A DNA stretch of 64,000 nucleotides from Papaver somniferum (taxonomy: Eukaryota; Streptophyta; Magnoliopsida; Ranunculales; Papaveraceae), in the NCBI RefSeq assembly GCF_003573695.1, contig NC_039359.1:94609275-94673274 (forward strand). Direction: 5' to 3'. The notes beneath the pieces were generated by a model. The model was not told the DNA's origin, did not search any database, and saw nothing but the letters and a program-made list of their open reading frames with translations. Below are positions 25,111 through 36,169 of the stretch, in pieces. Both the position numbers and the translations under genes were made by a program. How positions within the stretch are numbered: the stretch's first letter is position 1; the number at the start of each line of letters is the position of its first letter.

Positions 25111-26180
25111 CGATGGCGTTTTTGTGAGAGATTTTGCTCAGAGTTTTTTCTCAGAGCTGCATATATTGTTGCAAGTAACGAAACAGAACAGAGAAAAAAA
25201 TGAAAGAGACTCTGATTTTGATTCCTGGTTTTAAAATAGAAAATAAATGTGGAGATTTTTGATGAGATTTTTATGGCTCTTATTTAGGGTGATTTTTGGA
25301 CCGTAGGATCGGGGAAACAAAAATTGATTTCGTTATCTGCGAGGCCTGTACAGAGTGTCGCCTTACAAAATCCGACTAGTTCAGTCAGTGTAAGTGATTT
25401 CTTTCAGTTTTTATGGTTCAAATCAGTGGCAATTCGGAGTCTTTTAAGCATCTCCAGAGCCACAAGGACCACAGTTGGACATAATATAGACAAATAATAC
25501 AAAAAATTACAAGTTTGATCATCGGAATTTACTAAGACAAGGAATCTGGTCATTTTTGGAACTACCTACTACAAGCACCAATTCTGGGTAACAAAAATTT
25601 TATACCAGAATTTGGCACTGCCTGAGGCAAATTCATATGCGTCTGCGCCTGGCTAAATGAGTTAGGTCTAGCATTTAAAAAGTCGGATATGATGTCAAAG
25701 TTTTATGACGGCATCTTTTGACCCTAAATAACCGTGCACATCAACTTCCTTCGTTAACACCAATGGCTGTTCAAGACATTTTCTGCTCGTATGCTAATAA
25801 TTTAACCTCCTTGTGGATTTACAGCACACAGAATTATCCAAGTGTGCAGTAATATTTGGGTTTCTAAGGGTTAAGAAATGGGAAATGTTCATTTGGTCTT
25901 TTAGGTTTATCCCAGTCGAGAACCCATTGCAGGGGCTATGTGCACATGTGCCTCGTGATTTATATGAAATAACGGTGCCAACCATGTACATTGGCCGAGG
26001 TCAGAAATGCAACCATAGTTTTCGCCACTAACAAAAAATATTTGAGGTGTTCCCGTGGACCAGTTTCCCGTTGTCTTGTGCATGTATATATGCAATTCCT
26101 TTTGCTACACCAATTGTTATCTTTACTCTACCCTCCCAGTCTAGAGGTACCCTACCTTCTTCTGCAATAGAGAGTAGTCA
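25111..26180. other. Upstream region of DIT1; no gene seen
   Basis: 25111-25250 is expected to contain the DIT1 5' untranslated region and promoter. From there to 26180 I see no gene, only short open frames on both strands without family features. Confidence 0.4.
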
Positions 26181-27110
26181 TCAGTGGATTAATTTTACCT
26201 TTAAATTTGTGCGTTGCAAGCTGCAAACAAAGGCAAGTGATTGATTCTCCCAAGCCACCTTCATGAAATCTCCGTTTGCTGCTTCTACTACAGCTTTAGC
26301 ATCCATCTCAAAGATAACATGTTGAAGTTCCAGTTCCTCAGCCCAATGTATGGCTTGCATCAATCAATTGCATTCAGCTTCATCTGCCATTAGTCCATAT
26401 CCAGTTTCCGTAACATTATTAAATTTCTTAAAAGAAGCATCAATGCGTATTGAATGAAATGGTTGTGCTGGTGGTGTTATAAACTATATCAGCAAAAGTA
26501 GCTGCAATGCCATTGCAGTGAGTCTGTTGCATGTTGCTTCCCGTAGAGAGATTTAAGAACTGCACACTGCGTATAACAGTAACTGGATCAGGTTTGATGT
26601 TATCAAAAACATGTCTGCAGCGAGCCTTCCATATCTCCCAGGCTGTATTTGCCATTTTAACTATTCAGTCTTCATCCAAGCTATTCATCCCATCTGTAAA
26701 CCAAGTCTTGATCCAATCTTGTGTATTGTTGCTGGTTTCCTGTATACTTCTTCTTGCACCAGGTATAGAAGAAGTCCAAACTGCTCTTGAGAAAGGGCAA
26801 TCACATAGAATGAACTCCAGTACTGCTTCATCACAAGTAGAACTGCTTTCAGTAACTCCAGTACAACTGCGCCTAGTCTAGCTCCACCTACTAAATCAGC
26901 CATTTCTTGCAGTGAAATATAACAACTTTGTGTAGCATAAAGAAGGAAAGGATGAAATCTCAAATCTTAGTGGTTTAATCCATTTGCACCAAGAGCTATC
27001 TACAAGAAGCTTCTTATCACTTGTGTCTGAAAGTCCTAAATCTTTCTTTACTAAATGCCCGTTTCGCCTTGACCAGCTATATTCGTTCTCTATTACCCAC
27101 TTAGACTGCG
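26181..27110 (-). mobile_element. Degenerate LINE: zinc-binding region and RNase H-like domain
   Basis: On the minus strand, from right to left, a zf-RVT-like segment (about 26770-26850: DEAVLEFILCDCPFSRAVW) is followed by MANTAWEIWKARCRHVFDN (26600-26655), the usual linker before the RNase H-like domain. RNase H remnants follow at 26181-26370 (AIHWAEELELQHVIFEMDAK, AVVEAANG). Frames change several times, so the copy is dead. It lies between the two host genes and has no identifiable 5' end. Confidence 0.7.
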
Positions 27111-27545
27111 ACTGAAGGGCTCCAAGGCACCTATGACCCTGATCAATGTATATAATTACTGCCTATTTCATTTTCAGAAAAAATGCAAGAATATTAGCTT
27201 AGTCAGGTGGTCCCATATGTTTAATGCAAGATATATAGCTGTTTATACAAGTTGAGATTTTTGAACATCATTTCTTTTGTTGATTTGTTCTTTTATATTG
27301 TCTAGTTGGTTTATGGATGTTGATGCATTTTCTGCTAAGATACATTAGATTGAATATTGCTGAACTCTCAAGAGTTTTCGGCTGCAGCTATATGTTATCA
27401 AATTTCTGCACAACTATGCTCACGTAATGCTTATCCTAGGAAAGTACCATATGGCAGTGCAAGCAAGCTGACGTGTGCCAGTCAATAACATTAACTAGCA
27501 TGGATTGCCTCAACTATGGACTTTGTACCTGCTCGGGAACAGACG
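27111..27545. other. Intergenic, no gene seen
   Basis: No domain, RNA gene or clear repeat is visible. Confidence 0.4.
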
Positions 27546-29351
27546 GAGCTATTTTTTACTAAGATGATCATGTAAACCAAATGACTGCGTCTGATTCTTT
27601 ACTGGAACGAGACGCTGCTGCATGATTCCGTCCAAGTGGTGTAATATATCTCCACATATTAGAGATGTATGGACAGGTAAAGCCATCCTTTCCTGGTAAG
27701 AAAAATGAATAGAACAGATTTCAGGGACCAGTGAGTAAAGCGAGTTTATGAAGTACTGAAGAATCAATATAGCATAAAACACAAGAAAAAAAATACTAAG
27801 GCTGATATTTATACCTGTAAGAAGTCGCAAACAACGAAGCAAAGTCATGGCGCTTCTGCATAAAGATGAACTTCTCATCAAGCAATTGATAGATAGACAT
27901 TTAAGATCAATGATGTTAGAAAGTAATGCAGTTAAGTATTTATGAATCCTAACCAGCACTTACATGGTTCTTCAGTGAGTTGATTAGTACCAAGAAAGAT
28001 AAAATATCAGTTAAGGATCAGATATACGAAGTAATTCATCTCATAATGTACCAAATATTAACCACACAAATGATGTATTTACAAAAAAAAAAATCTCTAA
28101 TACAAACCACTAAAACTGAACATTCAAATACAGAACCCAGGTTTAATACAGGTGCAGTTGCACTGTTTCCTGTGTACTTACGGAAGAAGTTTCTTCATCT
28201 TACTGTTACTGTTCTTTCTAACCGTCTTTGAATTTTCTCCAACCAATGCACTTTCTTGACAGCAACATTTCTCTTACCTGTTACTGTTCTTTCTAACCGT
28301 CTTTTATCAGCTGTTGACGGCTTAGATTTATTGGAGCCCAGAAAGTGACCAACTACACCTCCAAAGAAATTTCTGACATTTCCATGTTGTTTGGGCTCGT
28401 TCTTGACCTGTGTTCTTCTGTTCACCATCTGGTCATTGCTTTGGCGAGGATGGAGTTTACCGTTACTTACAGGATTCGCAACGGAACGATGGTGAGCGTG
28501 GACAGTTTCATCCTCCTTGGATGATTTAACACCTGTATTATGACGGCCGGGATGGTGGTGGTGGTCGTCCTGATGATGGAACCCAAGTTTGTTCTTTATT
28601 CTTCTAAACCATCCCACCTTGTCAGTGGAATGATTTGATGGATGAACATTGGAACCACGACTCCTCCTATGCGAGTAGACCTCATCTGGTGATCTACTAC
28701 GTGAAAGGGACCTGCTGGAACTACATGAATAATCTGGCGAACGGCGACGGTGATCCAGCGTTCTGACTCGTTGTGGATAATTAGGAATTATCACCCTTTA
28801 AACGGATTTAAAAAGAGATTTAAAATATTTCTCCTCAATCGTCTGTTTGATCACCGGAAGAAAAAAAAATCAGGGAAATTCCAAACCCTTTAAACGGATT
28901 GGATAAGAAATTAAGATATTTGATCATGAGTTGGATGAAATGTGAATGTATACCTTTAGTTGGGACTGCACAGCATGCTCCGCGATATTGTTTATCACCC
29001 TTTTAAACCCAAGTGTATCCTCATCTAACTGGAAAACAAACAGAAAGAAAAAAAAAAAAAAGGGTTTCAGAGGAATAAAATCAAACTGCTTGCCATCAGA
29101 ATAACAAGATTCAAGAACAATTAGAACACGACAACTTAGAATCGAAATAGGGTTCTGATGGAGTGAAAAATCTTTTGATTTCCAATGCAAGAAAAAGAAA
29201 ATAGGTTGAAACCAGAAGAGTAGGATTAAGAAATATTTAGGGATTCTTTACTTACTGTTGGCAAATTTCTTGAGATTTGGTTTTCATAGAAGAGTCGCCA
29301 CATATTTTCAATGGAGCGCATGGTTTCTGCAATCTTATTTTCGGAATCCAT
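27546..29351 (-). CDS. Unrecognised host gene with Ser/Arg/His-rich exon; joins partly unresolved
   Basis: Exon 1 (29351-29256) starts at a good ATG and encodes MDSENKIAETMRSIENMWRL...; a GTAAGT donor follows. Exon 2 (29028-28954) follows a pyrimidine-rich acceptor and encodes DEDTLGFKRVINNIAEHAVQ; both are phase 0. A third coding block (about 28797-28204) gives some 200 residues, rich in Ser/Arg at the start (RSLSRSRSPDE), then WFRRIKNKLGFHHQDDHHHH, then basic. It ends near a GTAAGA donor at 28203. Further exon-like pieces lie at 27868-27827 (KRHDFASLFATSYR, then a GT donor) and 27692-27546. The phase of exon 2 does not fit the only acceptor just upstream of block 3, so a missed exon, a frameshift or two genes are possible. 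I do not recognise the family. Confidence 0.45.
28204..28303. repeat. Short internal duplication in the Ser/Arg/His-rich exon
   Basis: ctgttctttctaaccgtctt occurs at about 28206 and again at about 28284. On the coding strand both give RRLERTV, so the repeat is translated twice. Confidence 0.8.
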
Positions 29352-30236
29352 TTTTCTTTCTTTCTTGATTTTAAAATATCGCTGAGAGAAGCGTGAGCCT
29401 ACTGCGAACGAAAAGCAAATTATGCGGAGAGTTATTGTTAAAAGAGCGGGAGACTATTACAAAATAAAATGAGTAAGTTATGAGTAAGTATTGCAGGGTA
29501 TTTATAATGCACGGATAAGTATGTGTCAATTCTTTGTGTTGATTGAAACATTGTTTGAAAAGACACTACTCTCTACAAGGACAACTGTTTACAAGATTAA
29601 GGATTTGTTCAAAAGTCTCCTCTCCTATTCAGCCAACTACCAGAGTCAGCTTGTAAGTCGTCCTGACACTGCAACTCCTTTGTGACTGCAATAGCAACAA
29701 CAATGTGGGCAAGGAATGTTCTATATGCCCAAATGGTGGCCTTATATAAAGCTGTGTTGCTTATCATTTTCTCAACTATCTAGTGTAACTAGCAGTTCTG
29801 ACTATAAAAAGTAGTAGATGGTTTGAATGTATAGTGCCTTGGCTTGATAGGCCGCTGCTGTTAAGAGGAATGCCAAGGTTTCCTAAAATCAATAATGGAG
29901 CAGCTGATAGTCTTGCCAAGTTGGCTAGATAATAATGGAGCCCTAATGGTCTTGCCAAGTTTGCCAGATCTAAAGTTTGTATACGCAGGTGTTCTCTGCA
30001 CCTCCTTTTTAAGGGGTTTTGTAACTGGAATCATCAATTCACAACATAGTACACAAGAGATACAACACCAAACCGCAGCTCTGCTCTTCTACATAACATT
30101 AATTAATTTGGATCCTTACATTTTGAGTTGCATATAGTATGGATGGAATAAAGTTGAAAATATTTCTTAAGCATTATAAAAAATCAAAAACTGTAAACTG
30201 ACGTCAAAATTCCCGTGAACAGGTTTCAGCTTCCAT
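29352..30236. other. Intergenic between the unknown gene and OLI2
   Basis: Contains the likely promoter of the unknown minus-strand gene (29352-29470). Near 29890-29970 on the plus strand, gagcagctgatagtcttgcc and a similar following phrase can be read as AADSLAKLAR, a motif seen at the end of LINE RNase H domains, so a small LINE scrap is possible. Nothing else is recognisable. Confidence 0.35.
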
Positions 30237-33200
30237 TCAAGTATCTCGTTTCTCTTTTTTACCACCCTTAATTTTCTTGGTTTTGGGTTTTTCTTCCCTC
30301 AGGGCTTTCCTTTTCTCTTCTCTGCAAGAGAGAAATATAAAAAAATGTGAAAAGAGTTGACCACCGTCCTTGCAAAACAAACAAAGCTAAACCCACATGG
30401 AGATCTGATGACACATGATACTTTGGCTAACGGAAAATTAAAACTCAACAGTTGCAAAGAAGCCAAACATGAACAGATTGTATAAGAAAACCAGATACAC
30501 ACCACAATATCATGTCATCAGTGTAAAATGTTTACCTGGCTTGGGCTATCTCTTCTCTAGATGGAAATTTCCTTTTCGGCCTGCGCTCCTTGGGCTTTGA
30601 TGGGTTATTGCTCCCATTATTGAATTGAATGGTGTCTTTGCTCTTCTTAGGACCACTAAAATCCTTAGGTTGTTGGGATTTTACTTCCGGCTGGACTTTC
30701 TCATCAGTAATGCCATCAACAACAGGTTCAGGTGCCTGTTCCTCTGTCTCTGATGGCTCTGATGTTTTGGGAGGTTGCTTCATATTGCTCATCTTTTTCA
30801 ACTGCAAAGATGTAACTAAGCTATTAAGTTTTTTCCAACAACTTCAAATAATATGCATGAAGACTACGTACATGACGAGACAAGTTGCAACAATACCTTG
30901 GCCACAAAAAAACCATCCATGTTATGAACATGAGGGTAAAAACGCCTGGTCTTGTCCAATGAGGGGTGGAACCGGTGCTCTCTAAAGCGAGTAAACCTGG
31001 AAGTAACCAAGAAGGTTAAGTGGGAAAATTACATTCATTAATGATTCACGCGAATAGTGAAATATTGAAGCTTACCCAGGGCGTCCAAAATCTAGCCCAC
31101 ATGGCACGAGTTGTACATCCCTCTTCTTGAGGGCATAATCTATTATCGCTTCATTCTGCAAGCAGAAAGTTTAGACTGTTATGTAAAAAAGAATTAACAC
31201 ATTGGTTATGACTTTAACTTGAGAATCACACAAACCTCTGGAATCATTATAGAGCAAGTTGAGTAAACTATGTATCCGCCAGATTTGGAATTAGCATCCA
31301 CCATATCAATGGCTGCAAGGATCAGTTGCTGCAACAGAAACGTGAATTAACAACAGGTTCATACATCATAAGCAATAACGATGGAGACAAGAAAACCAAG
31401 TAGAAGCCACTATAGAGGATGATCAAGATAACTCAGATGAATGAAATGTATACAGGAACGCCAACCAAGATGGCATGAGAGTAGAAGGGTTAATTAGGTG
31501 GCCAGTGTTCAAGTTGAACCATCGAAAACTTAGTTTTTGAGCACATGCACATTACTGAAAGTTTTCGTGGGTACAACTTGAACACAGGCCACCTAATAAA
31601 CCCTTCTACTCTCATGCCATCTTGATTGGCGCTAAGTTTTCCCTCCTAATTTGCCCATTCCTACATACATTTCAGCACATACACATTACTGAAAGATCAG
31701 GAATTTGATATCCATGTTTGAGCTTATATGACTCCAAAATGGAGAGCATTCACAACTTTCAGAAGCGGTCAACTGGACATCCATAATTCAAAACCTGGGT
31801 ATCACAGAAACTTGCCGCGGTAACAGAAAGAACGAATATACCTTCTGCAAGAACACACAATTTTGTATATCTTCCAAACTTTTTGATGCTTTAACTGATT
31901 CATCTTTAGATATAACCTGCATCGTGACCAGACTCGATAAGCTCCTATAAAGTGATATACATATAAGAGGAACAGTAAATGAGAGACAGGTGCTAAAGAA
32001 AAAGCCAAGGTCACTTACTCCAGTCCCGCTGCAAGGTGCATCCAATAACACTCGATCAACAGTGTTCATCCCCAATACCTTAGGGAGCTGAAATTAACAC
32101 ATCTCATTAAATACCTTGATGGAGAAATTTCAGAAAGATGAAATTTGTCTCGCTCCAAAACATGATCGAGTTATACAAGGTTCCAAGGTCAATGATTTAA
32201 ATTTTACGCAGATCTTTAAAAACACTTTCACCAAAACATATGTTTAGTAATTCAACATTCAGTAACTGCAACCATCAAACTTAACTCCTCCCCCTTGTGG
32301 ACATGTATCATATTATGTTCCAACATACGAAACGCTGAACCCAAACGAACTTATATGCGAGGAATAATATTCTTTACAGGATAAGAACCTACAAATGAAG
32401 TAATATTCTACTCCCAATGAAGAAAGAGATTGTTTTGATATTTCATCAGCAGAACATTTGAAGTGGGATTCTACAACATTAACCTAAAATAGTATGTGAA
32501 ATGTGCATCCATGAAAGCCATATCAAATGTCTATACATAGGTTCGAAATATTCCATATCTAGTAGGGGCGTGTGACTCAATAATGTTATTCATAACTCAA
32601 TAATCTACTTTTGCTAAATAATGATAAGAAAAATCAAACATACCTCCTTCCCGTCGTAGTTAGAGACAATGGTGTTAGTCACTCCCATCCGTTGCAAATT
32701 TGCAGTAAGTGACTTGAGTCTAGACTCCTTTATCTCATTTGCATAAATAATTCCTGATGAAACAGCCAAAAAAGGGAGTAAGAAACTGGGCATTGCAAAT
32801 AAATACAGGGAAAATCATGAATCTGAAAGGGGGATAAACAAAACTAAGGACAGACATGTAAATTCCGATGCATACAGGATACGAAGTAATGGATCTATAA
32901 AAAGGATGCATGCAATAATTGTATATTCACAAGTCATAAATGTTTCTAGATTGAAAAAGGTTTCACTTTGTGCAGTCACCTGCTCTAACTTATGGTATTG
33001 TCCCACTATCCTGATAACAGCATCTCATTAGTAAGTAGCACAGTATGTGGACAAAAATCAGAAACTAGTTTTCAACTAGTCAAGATGTGAATTTTTGACA
33101 AATGGTAAGACACCAGAAAAACCTCAATCCGAGGCCATGAGTATGTTCAGTTTTGTTACCTATCCTTCATCAAATATTAGATTTAGCATACTAGCATGTT

Positions 33201-35497
33201 TGATTGGACATTCCTAAATAGGTAAGGAAATGAAATCTTAAAATTAAATGTGAATAAAAAAATCAATTTGGTGATAGCTCATTCGTAGTGAAAGTAAGCC
33301 ATTTATTAAAACTGTAGCAAGCTAAAATATTCGGATTGACAGACGCTTTACAGGAATAGTGAGTGACAAGCGCATACCACTATTCTTCATAAGAGCTGCA
33401 ACATAGGTTGTTTTACCACCAGGTGCGGCACTGAAAGAGAAGAAACGACAAATATATGGCATCAAATTTAAAGAGCAAACTGGTGGTTGAACAGCATGTG
33501 ATGTACATAAGTTCTAGGAGACATGAACAGTCCAAGAAGACTACTTTTCCTAAAGAACTAAATAAACATTGGAAATCTGAATAAATAAACACATTATCAT
33601 AAACTAAAGCGTTTGAGGTCCAAATTTAAGAAGTATGCTCAACTGTACTACATTCTGTTTAGTGTTAGTCAATGGTGAATCAGTACGAAAATAAAAATCG
33701 CAATAAACTAAGAAAGTACCGAGGAACAATGTTGTTTTACTTACGCCATATCTACCACCCTTTCATTTTCTTGAGGAGCAAGGGCCATACAAGGTAAAAA
33801 GGAGCTTGCACTTTGCAGCTGCATATGAACAAAATGTAAAAATTATAAGCATCCAAAAGCCACACACGAAGAATGTTGCAACACTGTCGTTGTCTAGTTG
33901 CAATGAGAAAAGAATTACCATGTAGTAACCAGCCATGTACTCTGGAGTAGCACCGATGGGAACTTGAGAGTCATATACGACCAGTCCAACCTGTTAATGA
34001 TAATATAAGGTGACCCGAATTTATTGATGGAAACTAAATGAAAAATCAGCCTAGATTCCCTTTATTACCTTCGACCACTTGCTTAATGGATCCAGGTTTA
34101 CTCCTCTGTTTAACAAAACATCTGCTAAATCCCGTCTACGAGCCTATAAACAAACATGAAGTCAATATTCAAACGCAGTAAGCAAGAGCGAAAAGCCCAT
34201 AAAACCTAAAGGGGAAAGTTCAGAGAGCATATTTTCCTATTATAATATGCTGAGAAATATCCATGAGTAAGTGAATATGTTTGCACCTTCAGGGTATTTG
34301 TCCTTAGGCAAATGGGTCGAGGCTTTTCATATGCTTCAATAAGCTCTAGAAGTTCAACTACTGGGAACATCTGCAGACAGATAAACATACCACATTAACA
34401 AAAAAATGGTGCCAACTATCAAAAGCTGAAAAGCATGAAGCAGTGAAAAGAAAATGAGAGGCAGTTACAAACACAAATACTTAGTTATCCGTAAAGTTTT
34501 CATTACCTCAACAAGAACACCAATCAGGAACTCATTGTAACCATAGTAAGAACTCAAATCCAACTGAAGTTGCTCAACATAATCCTTCCTCGACAGTCCC
34601 TCCTGCCTCAAACCCTTAAAATTGGAAAGAACTCGGACAACTAAAACCACCAAACAAAAGCAAAAACTGTATTAGCTTAAGAGTTTTAAAAAAAGAATGG
34701 GTAGAAACAAAACAAGAATGGCTATGCTTACTCTCTTTTATTCTTCGTTGAAGACGGGTAAGATCAGGCCGAAGCTTCTCCTCTTCAAGTTCCTGAATTT
34801 GTCCAAATACATTAATTTTAAGCTCAATCATTAAAGTGCATTTTAATAACAGAAACTCTGTAATTAAATGAAAACTGCAATCAAACCTCTTTAGTTGGCA
34901 ATCGGAATTCATCAGTATCCAACCCCATTTGTATATTAGTCACAAGTTCCTTTCTAGAATCATCTTGCTCTTTCTCCCTTTTACCTATAATTTTTTCTGA
35001 TTTCTTTTCGGGATCATCATTATCAGAATCTGAATCAGAATTATCAGAATCTTCATCTGAACCCACATCCAATTCTGAAGCTTTTTCTGCAAAAATCAAA
35101 AACCTAAACTTAAAATCATCGTACAATCACTAAAAAATTACATGAACACTAAAAAGCGAGTTAAAACTGTACCTTCATCATCATCGTCTCGTAGAACATC
35201 TTTGGAAAGGGGGTCATCATCATCAACATCTGAAGACATATCTGAAAAAGATTGACCATCAATTTCCTCTTGTTCTTGTTCTTCTACTTCTTCTTCGTTT
35301 TCTTCTTCTTCTTCTTCCTCCTCCTCTATTGAACCATCAGAATCGTCGGAATCTGATAGTTCTTCGGGTTCAGGAACAAACTTCTTCTTTTGCTTCTTCT
35401 TTGGTCGAGCCTGTGGTTTTCCGCCTTTTTTCTTACTGAGTGATGTTGGCGTCGGTGGCTTTCCACCTTTTTTCTTACTGAGTGAATTGGGCGCCAT
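30237..35497 (-). CDS. OLI2: 25S rRNA (cytosine-C5)-methyltransferase, NOP2/OLI2 type, 17 exons
   Basis: Nucleolar S-adenosylmethionine-dependent RNA m5C methyltransferase of the NOL1/NOP2/Sun family, needed for large-subunit ribosome maturation. Exons (minus): 35497-35173, 35086-34887, 34792-34732, 34640-34507, 34370-34287, 34143-34069, 33990-33919, 33818-33745, 33430-33378, 32753-32644, 32087-32019, 31916-31842, 31328-31236, 31155-31076, 30996-30897, 30801-30536, 30321-30237. All are GT-AG and all phases agree: 1956 bases, 651 residues, close to Arabidopsis OLI2. The N-terminus (1 to about 170) is Lys-rich, then very acidic. The catalytic domain shows [16 protein letters not shown] (cofactor loop), DAPCSGTG (motif IV Cys) and YSTCSIM (motif VI catalytic Cys). 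The C-terminal tail is Lys/Glu-rich. The upstream ATG at 35641 was not chosen because the downstream [13 protein letters not shown] start matches family N-termini. The close paralogues NOP2B/NOP2C are the alternative. Confidence 0.95.
31459..31634. repeat. Long inverted repeat (hairpin) in an OLI2 intron
   Basis: gatggcatgagagtagaagg (from about 31472) returns as its reverse complement near 31602-31621. The arms are about 75 bases each with few mismatches, separated by a short loop near 31534-31555. It lies in the intron between exons 12 and 13 (31329-31841). It is most likely a small fold-back MITE. The transcribed intron could form a long double-stranded stem. Confidence 0.85.
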
Positions 35498-35570
35498 GAA
35501 ATCCAAAGATGGAGGAGACACAGAGATGGTAGAGGTGAAGTTCAGCTGAAGAAGACGAAGAGCACAGATT

Positions 35571-35602
35571 TTAGGGTTGTGCTGTTTTGTACTAAACCCT
35601 AA
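35571..35602. promoter_or_regulatory. Telo-box motifs upstream of the OLI2 start
   Basis: aaaccctaa at 35594-35602 and its complement ttagggtt at 35571-35578, 75-105 bases upstream of the OLI2 ATG. Telo-boxes (AAACCCTAA) are known in promoters of plant ribosomal-protein and ribosome-biogenesis genes, which suits an rRNA methyltransferase. Confidence 0.6.
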
Positions 35603-35699
35603 ACGAAAGAGGTTTAAAAGAAATGGGAAAGTTTTATACAAACGGGTGCCGCCGAGTTATTAGAACCGGTTCGGTTCATGTCCCATTCTTTCTTTGCCT

Positions 35700-36138
35700 A
35701 CTAGGGTGTTAGTCCTCAAGGGAGTTGGGTGTAGTTTGGTTTTTTCCTGTTAGTCGTGGGGGAATTCAAAGGAGTCTCTCGAAATCTCTGTTAGTTGTGG
35801 GAGAGTTTAGAAGAGTCTCCCGAACTCCCTAGAAAACCCTGTTAGTCGTGGGGGAGTTTGAAAGAAACTCTCAAACTCCCTGTTAGTCGTTAAAATTAGA
35901 ATGCTAGGGAGTTGGTGTTTTTGGGGGAGTTCTGGGGAGTTCTAGGGAGTTTATAGTGTATTTTTTCCTCACTCCAAATCTCTCAAAAAAGTAGAGATTT
36001 CTGGAGAGTCTCTCAAACTCCCCACACTCAAAACACCAAACTCTCTCAAACTCCCCACACTCTCTTACACTCCCTCAAAATCCCCAAGATTCAAAATACA
36101 TTAAACTCCCCCAAACTCACTCGTGGACTAACCCCCTG
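35700..36138. mobile_element. MITE-like inverted-repeat element upstream of OLI2
   Basis: The left end (agggtgttagtcctcaaggg) and the reverse complement of the right end (AGGGGGTTAGTCCACGAGTG) match with a few differences. The interior is full of gggagtt / aactccc words that pair with each other, so the whole 440 bp can fold back. The superfamily is not certain because the target duplication is unclear. Confidence 0.6.
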
Positions 36139-36169
36139 TACTTCTTTTTCTTTTTTATTTTCTTTTTTA

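Noticed and set aside
31788..32075. Separate 95-codon ORF ending an apparent gene
   Set aside because: It is OLI2 exons 11 and 12 read through the intron between them.
35498..35641. Upstream in-frame ATG of OLI2 adding 48 residues
   Set aside because: The extension includes the telo-box region and has no family similarity; the downstream ATG starts the conserved Lys-rich N-terminus.
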